Shown: positions 24,626-33,491 of the stretch, one piece after another
Layout: the number at the start of each line of letters is the position of its first letter
Position numbering within the stretch: the first letter of the stretch is position 1
Origin: DATBLE01 sp963791425
GTDB taxonomy: Bacteria > Actinomycetota > Thermoleophilia > Gaiellales > Gaiellaceae
DNA length: 64,000 bases
Reading direction: 5' to 3'
Assembly: GCA_963791425.1 (NCBI GenBank)
Contig: CAWBSE010000002.1
Span: 1-64,000 of the forward strand
Program-made: the position numbers and the translations under genes
The notes under the pieces: model-generated
The model's input: only the letters and a program-made list of their open reading frames with translations
The model's database searches: none
Told to the model about the DNA's origin: nothing

Positions 24626-25769
24626 GGACGGGCTCGCTCGCGCGGACCTGCTCCGCGTAGATGTCCTCGAGCGACCAGCCTTCCTCGGCCCGGGCGATCT
24701 GGCGCTCGGCGGCGGTCGTCTCCGGAACGGTCAGCTGGACACCCAGCTCGGCGGCGACCGGCGCGATCCACTCCGCCACCCGCTCGAGCTCGGCGCGCGC
24801 CGGGCGCACCTCGTACGTCTCGGGATCGAGCAGCGACCCCGACAACCCGTACCGGATCGCCCGCCACATGTTCTCCTCGATCATCCGCGGGGGCGGGTCA
24901 GGCAGCGGCTCACCCTCGTCGACCGCGCGGGCGATCCGCGCGGCGAGCGCGTAGCAGTAGCCGGCCAGCGCCTTCGACTCGCCCAGGTCGGGCTGCGCGT
25001 CGCAGATCCTGATCTCCACCGTCGGGTAGGCGAGGTGCGGCCGGACGCTCCACCAGATCTGGGTGTGCTCGTCGATCGAGCCCGTCTCGTACAGCGTGCG
25101 CACGTACTCCTCGTAGACGGCCCACGTCCCGTACGCGTCCGGCACGCCGCAGCGCGGGAACATGCGCGTGAAGATCTCCGTCCGCGCGGAGTGCAGCCCC
25201 GAGTTGACGCCCTCGACGAGCGGCGAACTGGCGGACAGCGCCAGCACGTGCGGCAGGAACACGCGGAGGCCGTCCTGGACGGCGATCGCCCGGTCGGCGC
25301 CGCGGATCCCGACGTGGACGTGCAGCCCGAAGGTGTTGTTCCGCCAGACGACGTAACGGAGGAGCTGGTCGTTGCGGCGGTAGTGCGGCGTGTCGATGAT
25401 CCGCTGGTCCTGCCAGCGGCTCCACGGATGCGCGCCGGTGGCGCCGAGCGAAATGCCGAGCGCGCCCGTCAGCGCGGACAGCTGCGCGCGCCGCTCGCCC
25501 ATCCTCTCGGCCGCCTCGGCGAACGTCTCGCAGCGCCCGGTGCGCACCTCGACCTCGCTCGCGATCAGCTCGCCGACGAGGTGCTCGTCGACCGCCGACC
25601 CCGCCGCAGACTCCTTGACCTCCTCGAAACGGTTGACCAGTCCGAGCGTCTCGGAGTCGAGCAGCGCGAACTCCTCCTCGACCGCGACCGTCAGATCGGT
25701 GCCGGATTCGAAGGCCTCGCGGGTCTGCTCGATCAGTTCGCCGTAGGGCAGCTTCTGCGCTTCACCCAT
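24618..25769 (-). CDS. GCS2-like carboxylate-amine ligase (YbdK type)
   Basis: A 383-residue protein of the glutamate-cysteine ligase 2 family. TVAVEEEFALLD near residue 27 is the glutamate/ATP-binding start; TGAHPWSRWQDQRI and RNNTFGLHVHVGIRG are central blocks; SARTEIFTRMFPRCGVPDAY follows; VEIRICDAQPDLGESKAL closes the active site. Members join a carboxylate to an amine with ATP, and weak gamma-glutamylcysteine ligase activity is known for YbdK; the real substrate here is open. ATG 25769 was chosen because the longer frame adds a residue stretch that belongs to the upstream glycosyltransferase gene. The glycosyltransferase gene ends 13 bases upstream. Confidence 0.82.
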   Translation of the reverse strand: MGEAQKLPYGELIEQTREAFESGTDLTVAVEEEFALLDSETLGLVNRFEEVKESAAGSAVDEHLVGELIASEVEVRTGRCETFAEAAERMGERRAQLSALTGALGISLGATGAHPWSRWQDQRIIDTPHYRRNDQLLRYVVWRNNTFGLHVHVGIRGADRAIAVQDGLRVFLPHVLALSASSPLVEGVNSGLHSARTEIFTRMFPRCGVPDAYGTWAVYEEYVRTLYETGSIDEHTQIWWSVRPHLAYPTVEIRICDAQPDLGESKALAGYCYALAARIARAVDEGEPLPDPPPRMIEENMWRAIRYGLSGSLLDPETYEVRPARAELERVAEWIAPVAAELGVQLTVPETTAAERQIARAEEGWSLEDIYAEQVRASEPVRG

Positions 25770-25782
25770 TGAAGTGAGAACC

Positions 25783-27015
25783 CTATTCGAGGAGACGCCC
25801 GGCGACGCCCGCCCACGACCACTTCTCGACCACGGCGCGCCTGGCCGCCTCGCCCAGCGAGGCACGCGTGGCCGCCGGGAGGGCGAGCAGCTCGTGAATC
25901 TTCGCCGCGAGGTCGATCGAGTCGCCGGTCGCGAAGCTCGTCAGGTGGCGCAGCTCCGTGGGGTAGCCCTCCTCGAGCCCCTCCGCCACCTCCTCGAGGC
26001 CCGAGTGCCGCGCGACGAGCGGCGGGCACCCGGCCGCCGCCGCCTCGGCCGCGACCATCCCGAACGCCTCCGGGAAGATCGAGGGCACGACGGCCACGTC
26101 GGCCAGCGGGATCAGCTGCACGAGGTGGCGGTGCTCCAGCGGCCCGGTGAACAGCGTGCGCGGCGGTGCGATCCGCTCGAGCTCGTGGCGGTAGTCGCCG
26201 AATCCGACGACGAGCGTCCGCGCGTCGATGCCGCGCATCGCCTCGAGCAGCACGTGGACACCCTTGTTGTAGAGCAGCTTGCCGAAGTAGAGGACGGTGG
26301 GCGCGTCGCCGGCGAGGAACTCCGCGAGGCGGCGCGCGTTGTCCTCGTCGGGGAAGCGCTCCTGCCGGTTGCCCGGGTTCGGGGGATCGGCGCGGCATTC
26401 CTCGAGGAGCGCCGCGAGCGCTTCGTCGCGCGGCCGCGGGATGAACCCGTCGACGTTCACACCGGGCGAAACCTCACGGACACGGTCGACAGGCCCGACG
26501 ACATCGGCGAGAACACCGCGGATGTGCTCCGAGCCGACGAACACGGCATCCGCGCCGCGCAGCGACACGGCCCCCAGGGCTTCCAGCTCCGGATTGCCCC
26601 GCATCGAGTACTCGAGCTCGGAGCCGTGCGCCTTCACCCGGAAGCGCGCTCCGGACGCGGCGCCGACAGGCCCGCCCATCAGCACGTGGTTCGCGAAGAC
26701 GAGGTCGGCGGGCAGGTGCTCACACAGCGCGGCTGCGTTCAGCTCGACGTAGCGGTCGCGCTCCGCCGTCGGCATGTCCTGGAGCAGCACCGCTTCGAGC
26801 CCCTCGTACCGGTCGATCACGAACACGGGCAGCCGCGGGCCGATCTCCGGCCGCACGACCTGCGCCCCGCCGAGGTCGAACCGCTCCGGCGCCGGGTCCT
26901 GGCAGAAGACGACGACCTCGTGACCGGCGCGCGCCCACTCGCGCGCGATCGCCCGCGTGTAGACGTTCGACCCGGTTCCCTCGAGCAGGTACCCGTGCCA
27001 GAGCAGGATTCGCAT
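25783..27015 (-). CDS. Glycosyltransferase family 4 (GT-B) protein
   Basis: A 410-residue retaining GT-B glycosyltransferase. WHGYLLEGTGSNVYTRAIA is the N-terminal glycine loop; SPGVNVDGFIP at about residue 195 is the linker motif; VLYFGKLLYNKGVHVLLEAM begins the donor domain; PSIFPEAFGMVAAEAAAAG near 335 has the E-x7-E donor site. It resembles phosphatidylinositol mannosyltransferase or MshA-like enzymes in plan, but no acceptor can be named. It is followed by the GCS2-like ligase on the same transcript. A glycosyl-plus-amide pathway, as in small thiols, is a possible theme. Confidence 0.85.
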   Translation of the reverse strand: MRILLWHGYLLEGTGSNVYTRAIAREWARAGHEVVVFCQDPAPERFDLGGAQVVRPEIGPRLPVFVIDRYEGLEAVLLQDMPTAERDRYVELNAAALCEHLPADLVFANHVLMGGPVGAASGARFRVKAHGSELEYSMRGNPELEALGAVSLRGADAVFVGSEHIRGVLADVVGPVDRVREVSPGVNVDGFIPRPRDEALAALLEECRADPPNPGNRQERFPDEDNARRLAEFLAGDAPTVLYFGKLLYNKGVHVLLEAMRGIDARTLVVGFGDYRHELERIAPPRTLFTGPLEHRHLVQLIPLADVAVVPSIFPEAFGMVAAEAAAAGCPPLVARHSGLEEVAEGLEEGYPTELRHLTSFATGDSIDLAAKIHELLALPAATRASLGEAARRAVVEKWSWAGVAGRLLE

Positions 27016-27069
27016 GGAATGAGACTACGGCGTAGAGTCCGCCGCCAGGGTAGGCGACGGGAGGTCACC

Positions 27070-27269
27070 GTGAAGCGGTTTCTGTTTGCGGCACTGCTGT
27101 GTGTCGCTCCTGATCGGGCCGGGACTCGCCGGCGCGTCCTCGGGCCGGACCGCCCAGGGCAAGATCGTGCGACGAGAACGGCGCGACCGACGACTACGAG
27201 GACTGGACCGACGACGACAGCGATCCCCCGATCACCGTCGATGAGGACGGTGGGAGCGACGACGGCTAG
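27070..27269 (+). pseudogene. Small exported acidic protein with two frameshifts
   Basis: A GTG at 27070 has an excellent ribosome binding site (GGGAGGT five bases before). The first frame gives KRFLFAALLCVA, a signal-peptide start. A one-base step at about 27111 continues it as LIGPGLAGASSGRTAQGKI, and another at about 27170 as DENGATDDYEDWTDDDSDP and a tail of acidic residues, ending at TAG 27267-27269. The two shifts are both +1, and the three pieces join into a sensible 65-residue secreted acidic protein. Either it is a fresh pseudogene or the sequence has two inserted bases. Its stop shares CTAG with the convergent rex gene. Confidence 0.55.
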
Positions 27270-27886
27270 GCCAGGTGGAAGTACAGCGCGTGGAGTAGCT
27301 CGACGGCCGGGTTCGACGTGTGCACCGCAACGTCACCCGGGACGTCCAGCAGCCCCTCGCTGTAGTTGAAGATGATCTTCACGCCCGCGTCGACCAGGTC
27401 GTTGGCGACGTCCTGGGCCGACGACGCCGGAACCGCGAGAACGCCCACGATGATGTTCTTGTCCTGAACCGCGCCCTTCAGGTCGGCGTACGGCTGCACC
27501 TCGACGTGGCCGGCGCGGTTGCCGACGACACCCGGATCACGGTCGAACACGCCCGCGATGTTGATGCCGTGCTCCGCGAAGATCGACGAGCTCGCGATCG
27601 CCTGGCCGAGGCGGCCGGCGCCGATGAGCGCGATGTTGTGCTGCCCCTGGGTCCGCAGGATCTTGCGGATCTCTCCGAGCAGGCTGTCGATGTTGTAGCC
27701 CACCCCGCGCTTGCCGAACTTCCCGAACGCCGACAGGTCGCGCCGGATCTGCGTCGCGTTGATGTTCGTGTAGTCCGACATCTCCTGGGAGGAGATGCGC
27801 TCCTTGCCCATCTTCTTTGCCTGGGAGAGAACCTGGAGGTACCGGCTCAGTCTCGCGGCGACCCCGACCGTCAACCGATCCGTCAC
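27266..27886 (-). CDS. rex: Redox-sensing transcriptional repressor Rex
   Basis: A 206-residue winged-helix and Rossmann protein. LTVGVAARLSRYLQVLSQ and SSQEMSDYTNINATQIRRDL form the N-terminal DNA-binding domain; FGKFGKRGVGYNI is the hinge; IALIGAGRLGQAIA (about residue 88) is the NAD(H) motif; FDRDPGVVG follows; IIFNYSEGLLDVP closes the fold. It represses fermentative and respiratory genes when NADH is low. The GTG at 27886 has AAGGAG six bases upstream, so I prefer it to an upstream ATG. The glutaredoxin-like and glutamate dehydrogenase genes lie upstream on the same strand. Confidence 0.93.
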   Translation of the reverse strand: MTDRLTVGVAARLSRYLQVLSQAKKMGKERISSQEMSDYTNINATQIRRDLSAFGKFGKRGVGYNIDSLLGEIRKILRTQGQHNIALIGAGRLGQAIASSSIFAEHGINIAGVFDRDPGVVGNRAGHVEVQPYADLKGAVQDKNIIVGVLAVPASSAQDVANDLVDAGVKIIFNYSEGLLDVPGDVAVHTSNPAVELLHALYFHLA

Positions 27887-27962
27887 AACCACTCCTTGTG
27901 TCGATGTTTGTAACACCGGAGCCATTGTGCCTGTCGGCTTCGTTCCATGCGTCAGTGGCATC

Positions 27963-28205
27963 TCACGTCCGACTTTGTGCGTCCACTTTGCGCAGGAATG
28001 CGGCGGTGTCGAGGTAGTAGACGAAGGCCCGCTCGCCGTCGATCTCGACCACTGGGAGCCACTCCCGGTAGCGCTCCTCGAGCTCCGGGTCTCCGCCGAT
28101 GTCGACCTCCTCGAGGTCGAAGTCGTGCTCCCGCCGAAGCTCTGCGAGCGTGCTCAGGGCACGCTCGCAGAGATGACAGCCTTCGGCGTGGTAGACGACG
28201 ACGCG
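27963..28205 (-). CDS. Glutaredoxin-like thiol protein (start codon unclear)
   Basis: The frame reads RVVVYHAEGCHLCERALSTL, then EEVDIGGDPELEERYREWLP, ending DTAAFLRKVDAQSRT and TGA at 27963-27965. This is a thioredoxin-fold protein of about 80 residues with a CxxC (CHLC) near its N-terminus, like the DUF836/glutaredoxin 2 family. No ATG, GTG or TTG precedes the fold in frame before a stop, so either the start is non-standard or a base is wrong near 28203-28211. It begins only a few bases after the stop of the glutamate dehydrogenase gene, so coupled translation is likely. Confidence 0.65.
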   Translation of the reverse strand, partial: RVVVYHAEGCHLCERALSTLAELRREHDFDLEEVDIGGDPELEERYREWLPVVEIDGERAFVYYLDTAAFLRKVDAQSRT

Positions 28206-28212
28206 CGGTCTC

Positions 28213-29487
28213 CTAGGGATAGAGCCCCCGCGTCAGGGTTGCCTCCGCGACGCGCTGCACGGCGAGGCCGTAGGAGGCCATCCGCATGCTCACGTCACGC
28301 GCCTTGTGCACGTGCCAGGTCTCCTCGAACGCCTTGTCGACGATCTCCTTGAGCTTGGCGTTGACCTCGTCCTCCTTCCAGAAGTACTCCTGGAGGCCCT
28401 GCACCCACTCGAAGTAGGAGACGACGACGCCGCCCGCGTTCGCGAGCACGTCCGGCAGGACGAGGATGCCGTTGTCCTCGAGGATCTCGTCGGCGGCGGG
28501 CGTGGTCGGCCCGTTCGCGCCCTCGCAGATGATCTTCGTCTTGATCCTGTGGGCGTTGTCCTCCGTGATCACCTGCTCGAGGCCGCACGGTGCGAGGATG
28601 TCGCACTCGAGGAGCAGCATGTCCTCGTTCGTGATCGGCTCGACGCCGCCGAGGCCCTTCAGCGTCCCGCGCTCCTGCTTGTGCGCGATCGCCGACGGGA
28701 TGTCGATCCCCTTCGGGTTGTAGACGCCGCCGCCCGAGTCGGAGATCGCGATCACCTTCGCGCCCTCCTGCTGCATGAACAGCGCGTAGTAGCTGCCGAC
28801 GTTGCCGAAGCCCTGCACGACGACCGTCTGGTCCTCGGGCTTCATGCCGAGCCGCTCCATCGCGTCGAGCGTGCAGAAGAGGCCGCCGCGGGCGGTCGCC
28901 TCGAGCCGGCCGAGCGATCCGCCGATCGTCAGCGGCTTGCCGGTGACGACGCCGAGCACGGAGTGGCCCTTGTTCATCGAGTACGTGTCGAAGATCCACG
29001 CCATCTCGCGCGGGCTGGTGCCGACGTCGGGCGCCGGGATGTCCTTCTCCGGGCCGATCTCGTTGATGATCTCGGACGTGTAGCGGCGGGTCATTCCTTC
29101 GAGCTCACGCACGGAGAGCTTCTTCGGATCGCACGCGACACCACCCTTGGCCCCGCCGAACGGGATGCCCATCAGGGCGCACTTCCAGGTCATCCACATG
29201 GACAGCGCGCGCACCTCGTCGAGGGTGACGTCGGGGTGGTAGCGGATGCCGCCCTTGGAAGGCCCGCGTGCGATGTTGTGGGTCACGCGGTAGCCCTCGA
29301 AGACCTCGATCGTCCCGTTGTCCATCGTCACGGGGATGGAGACGGTGACGGCCTTCTTGCACTTCGAGAGGACGCGGACCAGGTTGTCGTCGATGCTGAA
29401 CGCCCGGGCGACCCTGCGAAGCTGGTCCTGGGCGATCTCGTACGGGTTCTCGCGCAGATGCGAGATTGATTCCTGGACTGCGGACAC
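28213..29487 (-). CDS. gdhA: Glu/Leu/Phe/Val dehydrogenase (glutamate dehydrogenase)
   Basis: A 424-residue NAD(P)-dependent glutamate dehydrogenase. EVFEGYRVTHNIARGPSKGG and MTWKCALMGIPFGGAKGGV hold the catalytic lysines; DIPAPDVGTS precedes the Asp of the active site; VVQGFGNVGSYYA (about residue 215) is the dinucleotide motif. It converts glutamate and 2-oxoglutarate, linking nitrogen and carbon metabolism. I prefer the second GTG at 29487: AAGGAG lies seven bases before it but only one base before the GTG at 29493. Being directly upstream of rex, it may share its redox context. Confidence 0.92.
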   Translation of the reverse strand: MSAVQESISHLRENPYEIAQDQLRRVARAFSIDDNLVRVLSKCKKAVTVSIPVTMDNGTIEVFEGYRVTHNIARGPSKGGIRYHPDVTLDEVRALSMWMTWKCALMGIPFGGAKGGVACDPKKLSVRELEGMTRRYTSEIINEIGPEKDIPAPDVGTSPREMAWIFDTYSMNKGHSVLGVVTGKPLTIGGSLGRLEATARGGLFCTLDAMERLGMKPEDQTVVVQGFGNVGSYYALFMQQEGAKVIAISDSGGGVYNPKGIDIPSAIAHKQERGTLKGLGGVEPITNEDMLLLECDILAPCGLEQVITEDNAHRIKTKIICEGANGPTTPAADEILEDNGILVLPDVLANAGGVVVSYFEWVQGLQEYFWKEDEVNAKLKEIVDKAFEETWHVHKARDVSMRMASYGLAVQRVAEATLTRGLYP

Positions 29488-29585
29488 GGTCACACTCCTT
29501 GTTGCTGTTTGGAATCCCGCGCTACGGCGGGAGTGTACGACCGTTCTGGATGGTCGCTTGCCGGGCGGACGTGCGCGTCAGTGAG

Positions 29586-32096
29586 TTACCGGATCCGGAA
29601 GCGGATCGACCGGACGCTCGGCGTGCCGCCGCCTGTCGGCCAGGCGAACACGCGCAGCCGGTACGCGCCGGCTTTCAGCACGGTTCCGTCGGTGGCGCGG
29701 CCGGTCAGGCCGATCGAGTAGCGGCCCGGGAGCAGGTCGCGCAGGCGGGTGAGCAGGCCGAGCCGCTTGCCCTGCTCCGTCCAGAGCTCGACGTCGAGCC
29801 GGAGCACGGGCACGACGGTGTTGCCCTCGGCGGTGTGGTACACCCGCCCGGCGCGGACGACGACGACCGCCGGATTCGACTCCGACGGCTTGAACGACGG
29901 CCGCGACAGCGTCAGCGGGCCGAGCAATGCGCGGGCCGGCCGCAGCACGACCGCCCACGGGACGTGGATCGGCACGCCGGCGACGGTCGTCACGGTGATC
30001 ACTCCGGACGCGGCGTTGCCCTTCGCGATCGTCACCGGTGGGATCTTCACCGCCACCTTCGCGGTTGCGCCCGCCTCGATCACGACCGGCTTGTTCGTCA
30101 CCGCGATGCGGATCGAGCCGCGCGGCCGGCGGCCGGCGGAGACGTAGACGGTGATGCGCCTCGTCGAGACGTTGCGCAGGCGCAGGATCTCGTTGCCGCG
30201 CCAGCCCTCCGTCGTTCCCCGGCCGAACGCGAGCGTGGGCGGATCGGCGATCAGCTCGCCGGCGGCGGAGCGGCCGAGATCGAGGATCCCCGCGCCCTGT
30301 GCGGCCGGCGGCACGCCGTCGATCGTGCGGGCGCCGCCGACGAGCAGCCCGCGGAGCGTTGCCGCACCGGCTTCGGGCCGCGCCTCGGCGAGCAGGGCGG
30401 CGGAGCCGGCGACGACCGCTGCCGCGGCGCTCGACCCGCTCACCGTTCCGAACACCGAGCCTCCGTCGGCGGCCGCGCCGGGCTCGGCGGTGGCGAGGCC
30501 CACGCCGGGCGCGACGAGATCGGGCTTGATCCCGCCGTCGAACGCGAGCCCCCACGACGAGAACGGCGCGGTGGTGATCCGTGCCGCGCCGGTCGCCCGC
30601 GGCGCGGCGATGACGACCACGGCTCCCGGCTTCGTCAGCAGCGCCCGCGCCGTCGCCTCCGGGAGCGCGATCACGGGAACGCCGATCCGCCGGTCGACGC
30701 CGATCGCGCCCGGTGCGACGGCCCGGCCGTGCAGGACGACCGCAGCGGCGCCGGCGTCGGATGCGGCGCGGGCGACCGCCGCCGGATCGTTGCCCGCGGG
30801 TGCAACGGCCACCCGGCCCGCGACCCGCGAGAGCCCGACCTCGAAGAACCCCGAACGCGTGGGGGCCGCGGGCGAGAGCACGAGTGTCTTCGCGGGCGCG
30901 ACCGCCCCGGCCAGCGGTACCAGCCGGTCGAACAGGACGCTGAGACCGGAGCGGACGACGACGCGAACCCGGGTCACGGAACGGCCGGCGTCGGCCGCGC
31001 CGACCGCGACCGCGGCGGGCGCACCGGCCGGACCGCCGACGCTCCCGAACGCCGGGCCGGCGGGGCCGTCGTTCCCGGCCGCCGCCACGACGAGCGTGTC
31101 GAGGCGCAGCGCCCCGTCGACCGCCCGCGCGAGCGGGCCGTCGGTGAACGCCGCGAACGGCTCGACGAGCGGGACGAGCGCCACCCGCGCCGCATCGTGG
31201 GCGTCACCGTTCTCGTCGGGATCGACCGCGCGCTCCAGACCGGCGAGCAACTGGTCGGTCCGTGCGTAGATCGTGTAGCCGCCGCGGGCGTCGGTCTGCC
31301 AGCCGGCGACGCGGATCGGAAAGACGGTTGCGCCGGGCGCGACACCGGTCAGTCCGGCCGGGCCCCCGGCGCCGACGAGCAGGCCGGCCATCTCGGTGCC
31401 GTGGGTCTCGACGAGGGACGGGTCGGTCGGCTTTGCCTGCGCCGCGGCGTCGGGGGCGCCGCCCACGACGTCGACGCCGGCGTCCACGTGCCCGTGGAGG
31501 TACGGCGTGGATGCGTCCACGCCGGTGTCGAGCAGCGCGATCGTCACCCCGCGGCCGACGTCGCCCGCGAGCCGGGCTCCTGGTCTCGGCGCGAGCGAGG
31601 CGGCGCGGCGGAGCGCGGCGGGCTGCATCCCGGCCGGGTAGGCGACCCGCACCGGGTAGACGCCCTTCACCCCCTTCGTCCGCTCGATGAGCGCGATCGC
31701 ACGGGGGTCGAGGACGGCGGAGAATGCGTTCAGCGTCCGCGTGTACCGGAACTCCGGCTTGACCGAGACGCCGACGCGGGCGAGGTTGGAGATGAACTGG
31801 CTCTGGGCCGCGGCCGCGGCCGACGTCCAGCGCCGCTCGTCGGCGTCGCTCGCGAGGCCGCCGGCGCGGTCGACGCGGTCGGCGAGCGAGAAGGCCGTCA
31901 GCACGACGAGGACGCGCTGGCCGACCCCGACCGGGGCACGCGCACCGCCGACGAGACCGTTCCACGCGGCCGCCGCCTCGATCCTCGTCGGCGACGACGG
32001 CGGCGGCGCGCCCCCTCCTCCCGCCGGGACGATCAGAACCGCCGCGGCCGCGATTCCGGCCAGGACGAGCAGCCCGGCGCCGTTACGCCACCGCAT
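29586..32096 (-). CDS. S8 family (subtilisin-like) secreted serine protease with PA domain
   Basis: An 836-residue exported protein. A signal peptide spans residues 1-30. An inhibitor-like prodomain runs to about 170. Catalytic Asp is in IALLDTGVD, His in ETHGTEMAGLL, and the oxyanion Asn in VVAAAGNDGPAG. The serine lies in GTVSGSSAAAAVVAG, where the family usually has GTSMAxPHVAG, so Pro and His of the block are replaced. Between them a protease-associated domain (about residues 385-510) is inserted. Two beta-sandwich domains follow (from about 630). It overlaps the tsaD stop by 14 bases. Confidence 0.85.
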   Translation of the reverse strand: MRWRNGAGLLVLAGIAAAAVLIVPAGGGGAPPPSSPTRIEAAAAWNGLVGGARAPVGVGQRVLVVLTAFSLADRVDRAGGLASDADERRWTSAAAAAQSQFISNLARVGVSVKPEFRYTRTLNAFSAVLDPRAIALIERTKGVKGVYPVRVAYPAGMQPAALRRAASLAPRPGARLAGDVGRGVTIALLDTGVDASTPYLHGHVDAGVDVVGGAPDAAAQAKPTDPSLVETHGTEMAGLLVGAGGPAGLTGVAPGATVFPIRVAGWQTDARGGYTIYARTDQLLAGLERAVDPDENGDAHDAARVALVPLVEPFAAFTDGPLARAVDGALRLDTLVVAAAGNDGPAGPAFGSVGGPAGAPAAVAVGAADAGRSVTRVRVVVRSGLSVLFDRLVPLAGAVAPAKTLVLSPAAPTRSGFFEVGLSRVAGRVAVAPAGNDPAAVARAASDAGAAAVVLHGRAVAPGAIGVDRRIGVPVIALPEATARALLTKPGAVVVIAAPRATGAARITTAPFSSWGLAFDGGIKPDLVAPGVGLATAEPGAAADGGSVFGTVSGSSAAAAVVAGSAALLAEARPEAGAATLRGLLVGGARTIDGVPPAAQGAGILDLGRSAAGELIADPPTLAFGRGTTEGWRGNEILRLRNVSTRRITVYVSAGRRPRGSIRIAVTNKPVVIEAGATAKVAVKIPPVTIAKGNAASGVITVTTVAGVPIHVPWAVVLRPARALLGPLTLSRPSFKPSESNPAVVVVRAGRVYHTAEGNTVVPVLRLDVELWTEQGKRLGLLTRLRDLLPGRYSIGLTGRATDGTVLKAGAYRLRVFAWPTGGGTPSVRSIRFRIR

Positions 32097-33031
32097 ACGC
32101 GTCCAGGCGAAGGGGGTCGGCGGCCGGTTCGGCGTAGCGGGCTGCGGAGGCGATCATCGCCGCATTGTCCGTGCACAGCTCGAGCGGGGCGGCGACTGCC
32201 TCGGGCAGCGCCCCGCGCAGCTCCGAGTTGGCGGCGACGCCGCCGACGATCGCGACCCGCCGGTCGCCCGCCGCGGCACGCGTGCGCTCGACGAGCGCCC
32301 GCACGATCGCCCGCTGGTACGAGGCGGCGAGGTCGGCGCGGCGCTCGTCCAGCTCCTGCGGCGAGAGGTCGCGCACCGCGTAGAGCAGCGCGGTCTTCAG
32401 CCCCGAGAACGAGAAGTCGAGGCCGGGCACACGGGCGACGGGGAAGTCGTAGGCCGCGGGGTCGCCGTCCCGGGCCAGCCGGTCGATCTCCGCGCCCGCC
32501 GGGGTAGCCGAGGCCGAGCAGCCGTGCGCCCTTGTCGAACGCCTCGCCGGCGGCGTCGTCGAGCGTGCTGCCGAGCACCGCGAAGCCGGCGCGGTCCTGC
32601 ACGTCGAGCAGCAGCGTGTGCCCGCCGCTGGCGAGCAGGCAGACGAACGGCGGCTCGAGGTCGGTCGGCCGGAGGTAGAGCGAGGCGACGTGGCCGTGCA
32701 GATGGTCGACGGGGACGAGCGGGAGGCCGCGGCCCCAGGCGATGCCCTTCGCCGCGGCGAGCCCGACGAGGAGCGCGCCGATCAGGCCGGGCCGCTGCGT
32801 GACCGCGACGCGGTCGATCTCGTCGAGCGTCGTCCCGGCCCGGTCGAGCGCCTCGCGGACGACCGGCGAGACGAGCTCGAGGTGCCGGCGCGAGGCGATC
32901 TCGGGGACGACGCCGCCGTAAGCGGCGTGCAGCTCCGTCTGCGAGGCGACGACGTTCGAGCGGATCTCGCCGTCCTCGGTGACGACCGCGGCGGCGGTCT
33001 CGTCACACGAGGTCTCGAGTCCCAGGATCAC
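32083..33031 (-). CDS. tsaD: tRNA N6-threonylcarbamoyladenosine synthase TsaD (frame broken once)
   Basis: TsaD transfers the threonylcarbamoyl group to A37 of ANN-reading tRNAs and is essential in most bacteria. The first part, from GTG 33031, reads VILGLETSCDETAAAVV, then VPVDHLHGHVASLY (metal-binding His pair) and ASGGHTLLL. After LLGLGYPGG the frame is lost; it resumes one base later with GLDFSFSGLKTALLY and GGVAANSELRG to TAA at 32083-32085. The break is an extra G in a GGCGGGCGCGG run at about 32495. Read through, the product is about 315 residues, near the family length. A sequence error is the simplest view for an essential gene. Confidence 0.88.
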
Positions 33032-33491
33032 CGGGCGACTTCGTCTCGGACCGCCGGGTCCCTCCACATGATCAGGGCGTCCTCGCGGTTGTCCGTGTAG
33101 TAGCCGCGGCGAACACCGCGCGGCTCGAAGCCGAGGCGCTCGTACAGCGCGATCGCGCCCGCGTTCGAGACGCGCACCTCGAGCGTGTAGCCGCGGCGGT
33201 CGTCGTCGGTGGTCAGCTCGAAGAGCTTGCCGAGCAGGATCGAGGCGATCCCGCGGCGCTGGCGGTCGGGCATGACGGCGACGTTCATCACGTGCCATGC
33301 GTCGACGTACCGCGAGACGTGATCAGGTACCCGAGCAGCACCTGCTCCTCGAACGCGCCCAGGCAGATCGACGACGGCTTCGAGAGCTCGCCCGCGAACA
33401 TCGACCGCGACCACGGGGTCGGGTAGGCGCTGCGCTCGATCCCCTCGATCGCGGTCAGGTCGCGCAGCTGGAGGCGCCGGATCTCGATCAC
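33028..33491 (-). CDS. rimI: Ribosomal-protein-alanine acetyltransferase RimI (frame broken once)
   Basis: A GNAT enzyme of about 150 residues placed in the usual tsaB-rimI-tsaD order. It starts at GTG 33491, overlapping the expected tsaB stop (GTGA). IEIRRLQLRDLTAIEGIE and RSAYPTPWSRSMFAGELS are the RimI N-terminal blocks, followed by LGYLITS. The frame then changes near 33315 and continues as RYVDAWHVMNVAVMPDRQR, RGIASILLGKL (acetyl-CoA loop) and YERLGFEPRGVRRGYY. The shift equals -1 or +2. It acetylates the N-terminal alanine of ribosomal protein S18 in known cases. Confidence 0.8.

Noticed and set aside
29466..32507. 1013-codon plus-strand frame
   Set aside because: Antisense to the subtilase, which has a full catalytic triad; this frame has no recognisable fold.
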